Assembly (NCBI GenBank): GCA_903864555.1
Contig: CAIPGJ010000730.1
Span: 1-8,268 of the forward strand
DNA from: an uncultured Pseudomonadota bacterium
GTDB lineage: Bacteria > Pseudomonadota > Gammaproteobacteria > Burkholderiales > SG8-39
Reading direction: 5' to 3'
DNA length: 8,268 bases
Shown here: positions 6,106 to 8,268 of the stretch, one piece after another
Position numbering within the stretch: the stretch's first letter is position 1
Layout: each line of letters begins with the position of its first letter
Position numbers and translations under genes: made by a program
The notes under the pieces: model-generated
The model's input: the letters and a program-made list of their open reading frames with translations, nothing else
What the model was told of the DNA's origin: nothing
Databases searched by the model: none

Positions 6106-6965
6106 TTGGCGGAGGAAAACAGAACAGAGTCAAGATAAAGATAGGCGCGCTTGTCAACATCAGTTTCGACGAAAAATATGGTGTTGAGCAGGCCACGCAG
6201 ATTCGGCCAGGGTTTCAAACCAAATGGCAACGGCAAATCCCGGCTGTACACCTTGTCATTGCATCTGAATTCCACAAAACGCATGCTGGCCAGGTCAAAC
6301 GTGACCGAGAGGTAGTGCCAGTTCATTTTGGTGGGCAATTCGTTGTGACAGAGTTGCTGCTCGCCATCGGGCACATTCGTATAGCCAACCGGGGCATAGT
6401 GGCTGATCGAGGCAGTCTTCCCCGTTGAGCCGATGTCATGCCGCTGGGGGTTGTCAGTCTTGATCTGCCAGCGGCCGACCAGTTCACCCTTGTCGGCGTT
6501 CAGATATCGCAGCCTGGGGAGCAGGCGGCGGGTGTCATCCTGGATGTCGAAAACAATTCCGAAGGCGCGCACATCATGCTCAGTGAGAACCATCTGGGTG
6601 GCTTCCGACTTGATGCCAAAGTAGGTCTCGAGCCGGACCAATCCCTGGGATCTCATGGTCAATCGCTTGGTGGCGGCCGTCACGGCGCCGGCCTTTGGAG
6701 GCGTCACCAGCTTCAATGCATAACCGCCGTGCATTGATCCGGCGGTTCCTGTATCCCACATCGAATAATTGGACAACTGCGGTGAAAGGAAATTCATCTC
6801 CGGCAGTATGGTGTCGAGCGTGCCTTCATAGTTGCCGATGGTGGCCGTAAAGCCGCAGTGCCCGTGGTTGAAGTCGGCGTGATAAATGATCCGTTCCAAC
6901 GGATCAAACCTGCTGATTGCAGGATCTGCCATTCGAAGCGCATTCCCAAGTTCAAACGGTGTCAT
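6102..6965 (-). CDS. Beta-rich protein of unknown function, lectin/glucanase-like appearance, first gene of operon
   Basis: About 287 residues from the ATG at 6965. Other in-frame starts are ATG 6986 and TTG 6995. I prefer 6965 because GGAAGG lies 9 nt upstream, while the others lack a ribosome site and fall in the palindromic promoter DNA. There is no signal peptide or membrane helix. The sequence is rich in short strands and aromatic residues (IIYHADFNHGHCGF, LVRLETYFGIK, NWHYLSVTFDLASMRFVEFRCNDKVY) and ends YLYLDSVLFSS. That ending and the 'measured surface' strand pattern recall concanavalin A-like jelly-roll domains, but I see no catalytic signature and cannot name the family. It heads the operon directly after the divergent promoter and overlaps the next gene by ATGA. 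It may bind or modify the substrate, or work with the 110-residue protein; this is inference. Confidence 0.82.
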   Translation of the reverse strand: MTPFELGNALRMADPAISRFDPLERIIYHADFNHGHCGFTATIGNYEGTLDTILPEMNFLSPQLSNYSMWDTGTAGSMHGGYALKLVTPPKAGAVTAATKRLTMRSQGLVRLETYFGIKSEATQMVLTEHDVRAFGIVFDIQDDTRRLLPRLRYLNADKGELVGRWQIKTDNPQRHDIGSTGKTASISHYAPVGYTNVPDGEQQLCHNELPTKMNWHYLSVTFDLASMRFVEFRCNDKVYSRDLPLPFGLKPWPNLRGLLNTIFFVETDVDKRAYLYLDSVLFSSAK

Positions 6966-6986
6966 CAGTTCAGCCCTTCCGTACAT

Positions 6987-6996
6987 GTTGCGCAAC
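6987..6996. promoter_or_regulatory. Ten-base palindrome, possible second regulator site
   Basis: GTTGCGCAAC is a perfect palindrome. Flanking TACA and TGTA extend it to 6982-7000 with one unpaired base. It lies between the proposed promoter and the first operon gene, about 40 bases from the larger inverted repeat, a spacing typical of paired LysR half-sites. It could be a downstream binding site for the divergent regulator. It is short enough that chance is possible. Confidence 0.35.
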
Positions 6997-7018
6997 TGTA
7001 TGGCGGTACTGGATGTTG

Positions 7019-7037
7019 GTCCAATATATAATTGGAC
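7019..7037. promoter_or_regulatory. Perfect inverted repeat over divergent promoter, probable LysR operator
   Basis: GTCCAAT (7019-7025) and ATTGGAC (7031-7037) are exact inverted copies around the spacer ATATA, in the 97-base gap between the divergent regulator and the operon. It covers TATAAT (7027-7032, plus strand, about 30 bases before the regulator ATG) and TATATT/TTATAT on the minus strand facing the operon. No strong -35 is evident on either side, as expected for promoters needing an activator. One site could let the regulator repress itself and control the operon. The operator call comes from position and symmetry, not from a known consensus. Confidence 0.6.
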
Positions 7038-7062
7038 TCGTTCTGATACGAAAGTCGACTCG

Positions 7063-7947
7063 ATGCCACTGACAATCAGTCAAAGGCAGATCAGATATTT
7101 CGTTGCCGTCGCCGAAGAGTTGCATTTCGGCCATGCGGCGAAGCGCCTGCACATTTCGCAGCCGCCACTTTCCCAGCAGATCCGCCTGCTCGAGTCTGAA
7201 ATAGGGGTGACGTTATTGCGTCGCACCCCACGCCGGGTCGAACTGACCGCCGCGGGGCAGGTGTTTCTCGAGCATGCCCGGGGCATTCTGGCTTCGTCCG
7301 TCGAGGCTGTGCGTGCCGCCAGAATAGCCGACAGCGGTATTGTTGGCCGGCTGTCCATAGGTTTCATTCATGCCGCAACCTTCACATTGTTGCCGGAGAT
7401 CATCTCCAGATTTCGACGCAGTGCCCCCTTGGTCAAGCTGGCGCTGAGTGAACTGGGCTCCGACGCCCAGGTCGATGCGATAGCAGATCGCAGACTCGAT
7501 TGCGGACTGCTTCGCCCACCAGTGTCCAACGCAGCCGTGAGCACAAGGCTCCTGATGAGCGAACCTTTGGTGGCAGCCCTGCCTGCCAAGCACAAACTCG
7601 CAGGCAGAACGAAGATAGCCTTGAATGCGCTTGCCGGCGAACCCATGGTTATCTTCACGCCTCATCGCTCGCCTCTGTATGGTCAGGTATTGAGTGCTTG
7701 CCTGACAGCGGGGTTCCAGCCTCGCATTGTTCAGGAGGCGATGCACATCACGACCATCATCGGTCTTGTGCGCTCGGGATTGGGTGTGGCACTACTGCCG
7801 CAGTCCGCGAGCTTGATGCGTATGCCGGGAATACGCTATCTGCCATTGCTATACCAGGGTCCGCGCGCCGAAACAGTTCTTGCCTGGCGGGCAGACACTC
7901 AGTCGCCTCTGCTGAAGGGCTTCCTGAACGCCGCAGTGAGTCGTTGA
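7063..7947 (+). CDS. LysR-type transcriptional regulator
   Basis: 294 residues, standard length for LysR regulators. The N-terminal winged helix-turn-helix is clear: ISQRQIRYFVAVAEELHF (5-22), GHAAKRLHISQPPLSQQIRL (23-42), then the wing and linker ending VELTAAGQVFLEHAR (59-73). Residues from about 97 on form the effector-binding domain (GRLSIGFIH, LPEIISRFRR, DRRLDCGLLRPP, LVAALPAKHKLA, GLVRSGLGVALLP). The REEL/EELHFGHAAKRLH style of helix resembles the CatM/BenM-like group that senses organic acids. The frame is open to 6886, but the extra residues are unlike the family, so the start is the ATG at 7063, with a weak GAAAG 8 nt upstream. It is divergent from the catabolic operon and most likely regulates it in response to the substrate or an intermediate. 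Confidence 0.95.
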   Translation: MPLTISQRQIRYFVAVAEELHFGHAAKRLHISQPPLSQQIRLLESEIGVTLLRRTPRRVELTAAGQVFLEHARGILASSVEAVRAARIADSGIVGRLSIGFIHAATFTLLPEIISRFRRSAPLVKLALSELGSDAQVDAIADRRLDCGLLRPPVSNAAVSTRLLMSEPLVAALPAKHKLAGRTKIALNALAGEPMVIFTPHRSPLYGQVLSACLTAGFQPRIVQEAMHITTIIGLVRSGLGVALLPQSASLMRMPGIRYLPLLYQGPRAETVLAWRADTQSPLLKGFLNAAVSR

Positions 7948-8132
7948 TCCGCTTCTGCTGCCATCCACATTGGTAATGCTGTTTTTCGCGCTGCGTACAC
8001 GTCATCGGCGACAAGGTCACCACGCGACTGCCCCCCGAGATGCGTGTCTTCACTTGTGCCGGATCGGCACACATGATTCGCCAACCACAAGTTCGCCAAG
8101 GCGGTGTTCTCGGGCGGGGTGGTGAAGCGTTT
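7948..8132. other. Apparently non-coding stretch with possible traces of decayed coding sequence
   Basis: No convincing gene is present. From about 7995 to 8095 the plus strand in one frame has GC-rich third positions and reads LPPEMRVFTCAGSAH in the middle. This faintly recalls the LP..VRvY..aG..H segment near the end of large alpha/beta-hydrolase-domain proteins. From about 8110 (FSGGVVK) it starts to resemble the amidohydrolase tail. I read this as a graveyard of one or two degraded genes; the alpha/beta-hydrolase resemblance is weak. Confidence 0.3.
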
Positions 8133-8182
8133 CCGGAGCGGAGCTGGCGCGCCTGAAGGGCTTGCGGGCGAAGGAGGCCTGA
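8110..8182 (+). pseudogene. Remnant of a second amidohydrolase 3' end
   Basis: From the codon at 8132, in the amidohydrolase frame, the sequence reads SGAELARLKGLRAKEA and then TGA (8180-8182). The intact gene at the window start ends AGAELARLKGLRAKAA. DNA at 8133-8184 matches 599-650 at 48 of 52 positions. Upstream the likeness continues weakly (F-x-G-x-VV at about 8110-8124), but two bases are missing relative to the first copy, which shifts the frame, and TGA then closes the frame at 8123-8125. Only the last codons of the gene survive, with no start and no metal-binding residues. It is a relic, either of a tandem paralogue or of the original gene end displaced by the inserted cassette. Confidence 0.7.
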
Positions 8183-8184
8183 GG
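8133..8184 (+). repeat. 52-bp imperfect direct repeat, right copy
   Basis: Right partner of 599-650, 48 of 52 identical, same orientation. Together the two copies bracket the whole operon and its regulator. After TGAGG the sequence (TAAAAAACGG) is unrelated to what follows the left copy. Confidence 0.85.
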
Positions 8185-8185
8185 T

Positions 8186-8208
8186 AAAAAACGGCCCGCT
8201 ACCCGGGC
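8186..8208 (-). terminator. Minus-strand intrinsic terminator-like hairpin
   Basis: Read on the minus strand, GCCCG (8208-8204), loop GGTAG and CGGGC (8198-8194) are followed by CG and six T residues (8191-8186). The stem is only five base pairs but all GC, and the T-run is correctly placed. It would end a minus-strand gene entering from the right edge. A second stem, GGCACG/CGTGCC (8206-8221), competes for part of the same bases. Confidence 0.45.
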
Positions 8209-8236
8209 ACGCGGGCGTGCCGGAGTTCGCCCGCGC

Positions 8237-8263
8237 ATTCGATGACCGGGCTATTCGATGACC
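8237..8263. repeat. 11-bp tandem direct repeat
   Basis: ATTCGATGACC occurs at 8237-8247 and again at 8253-8263, separated by GGGCT. The right copy overlaps the putative minus-strand gene end. It is probably a local slippage duplication. Confidence 0.5.
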
Positions 8264-8268
8264 AGACC
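8251..8268 (-). CDS. Possible last five codons of a minus-strand gene (partial)
   Basis: The minus strand reads GLVIE then TAG at 8253-8251, followed 43 bases later by the terminator-like hairpin. A stop codon with a terminator at that distance makes a gene end plausible, but eighteen bases cannot establish the frame. The product cannot be stated. Confidence 0.2.
   Translation of the reverse strand, partial: GLVIE

Noticed and set aside
6886..7062. Upstream in-frame extension of the LysR regulator
   Set aside because: It would cover the divergent promoter and the start of the neighbouring gene and would precede the standard LysR N-terminus by 59 unrelated residues.
1..8268. CRISPR array, tRNA, rRNA, integrase or transposase
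   Set aside because: Read on both strands; no regularly spaced repeats, no tRNA-like cloverleaf and no recombinase motifs were seen. The only sizeable repeat is the amidohydrolase 3' end pair.

Overview
The window looks like a proteobacterial chromosome, most likely from the Burkholderiales (Bordetella/Achromobacter/Comamonadaceae type). The evidence is an orphan periplasmic TctC/Bug-type solute receptor inside a catabolic operon, a divergent LysR regulator, and GC-rich codon use. No ribosomal or other taxonomic marker is present, so this is an inference.

Layout: (1) 1-648, + strand: the C-terminal 215 residues of an amidohydrolase-2 family metal-dependent hydrolase. (2) 649-729: a short convergent gap holding a long imperfect hairpin. 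(3) 730-6965, - strand: a six-gene run. Read in transcription order it is a ~287-residue beta-rich protein of unknown function, a 110-residue beta-rich protein of unknown function (ATGA overlap with the first), a TctC/Bug periplasmic binding protein (1 nt away), an IlvD/Edd-family sugar-acid dehydratase (83 nt gap), an RraA-family protein (4 nt gap), and a GabD-like aldehyde dehydrogenase (62 nt gap). (4) 6966-7062: a divergent promoter region with a perfect 7+7 bp inverted repeat lying over -10-like sequences, plus a second 10-bp palindrome. (5) 7063-7947, + strand: a LysR-type regulator. (6) 7948-8268: decayed sequence, including a second, frameshifted copy of the amidohydrolase 3' end (48/52 identical to the first), a minus-strand terminator-like hairpin, and possibly the last five codons of a minus-strand gene.

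How the parts may work together: the LysR protein probably controls an operon for uptake and degradation of an acidic, sugar-derived compound. The Bug protein binds the substrate in the periplasm, and the dehydratase makes a 2-keto-3-deoxy acid. The RraA-family protein is a candidate for cleaving or otherwise processing that acid, because this fold includes class II pyruvate aldolases. The dehydrogenase oxidises the resulting semialdehyde. The canonical partner enzyme for the keto-deoxy acid (a DHDPS-fold dehydratase/aldolase) is not in the window, so the RraA-like protein is the natural substitute candidate. The two unknown proteins at the head of the operon have no assigned role and are the most novel part.

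The whole cassette sits between two copies of the same amidohydrolase 3' end and is lower in GC than the first gene where I counted. This suggests insertion next to, or deletion within, a tandem amidohydrolase pair.
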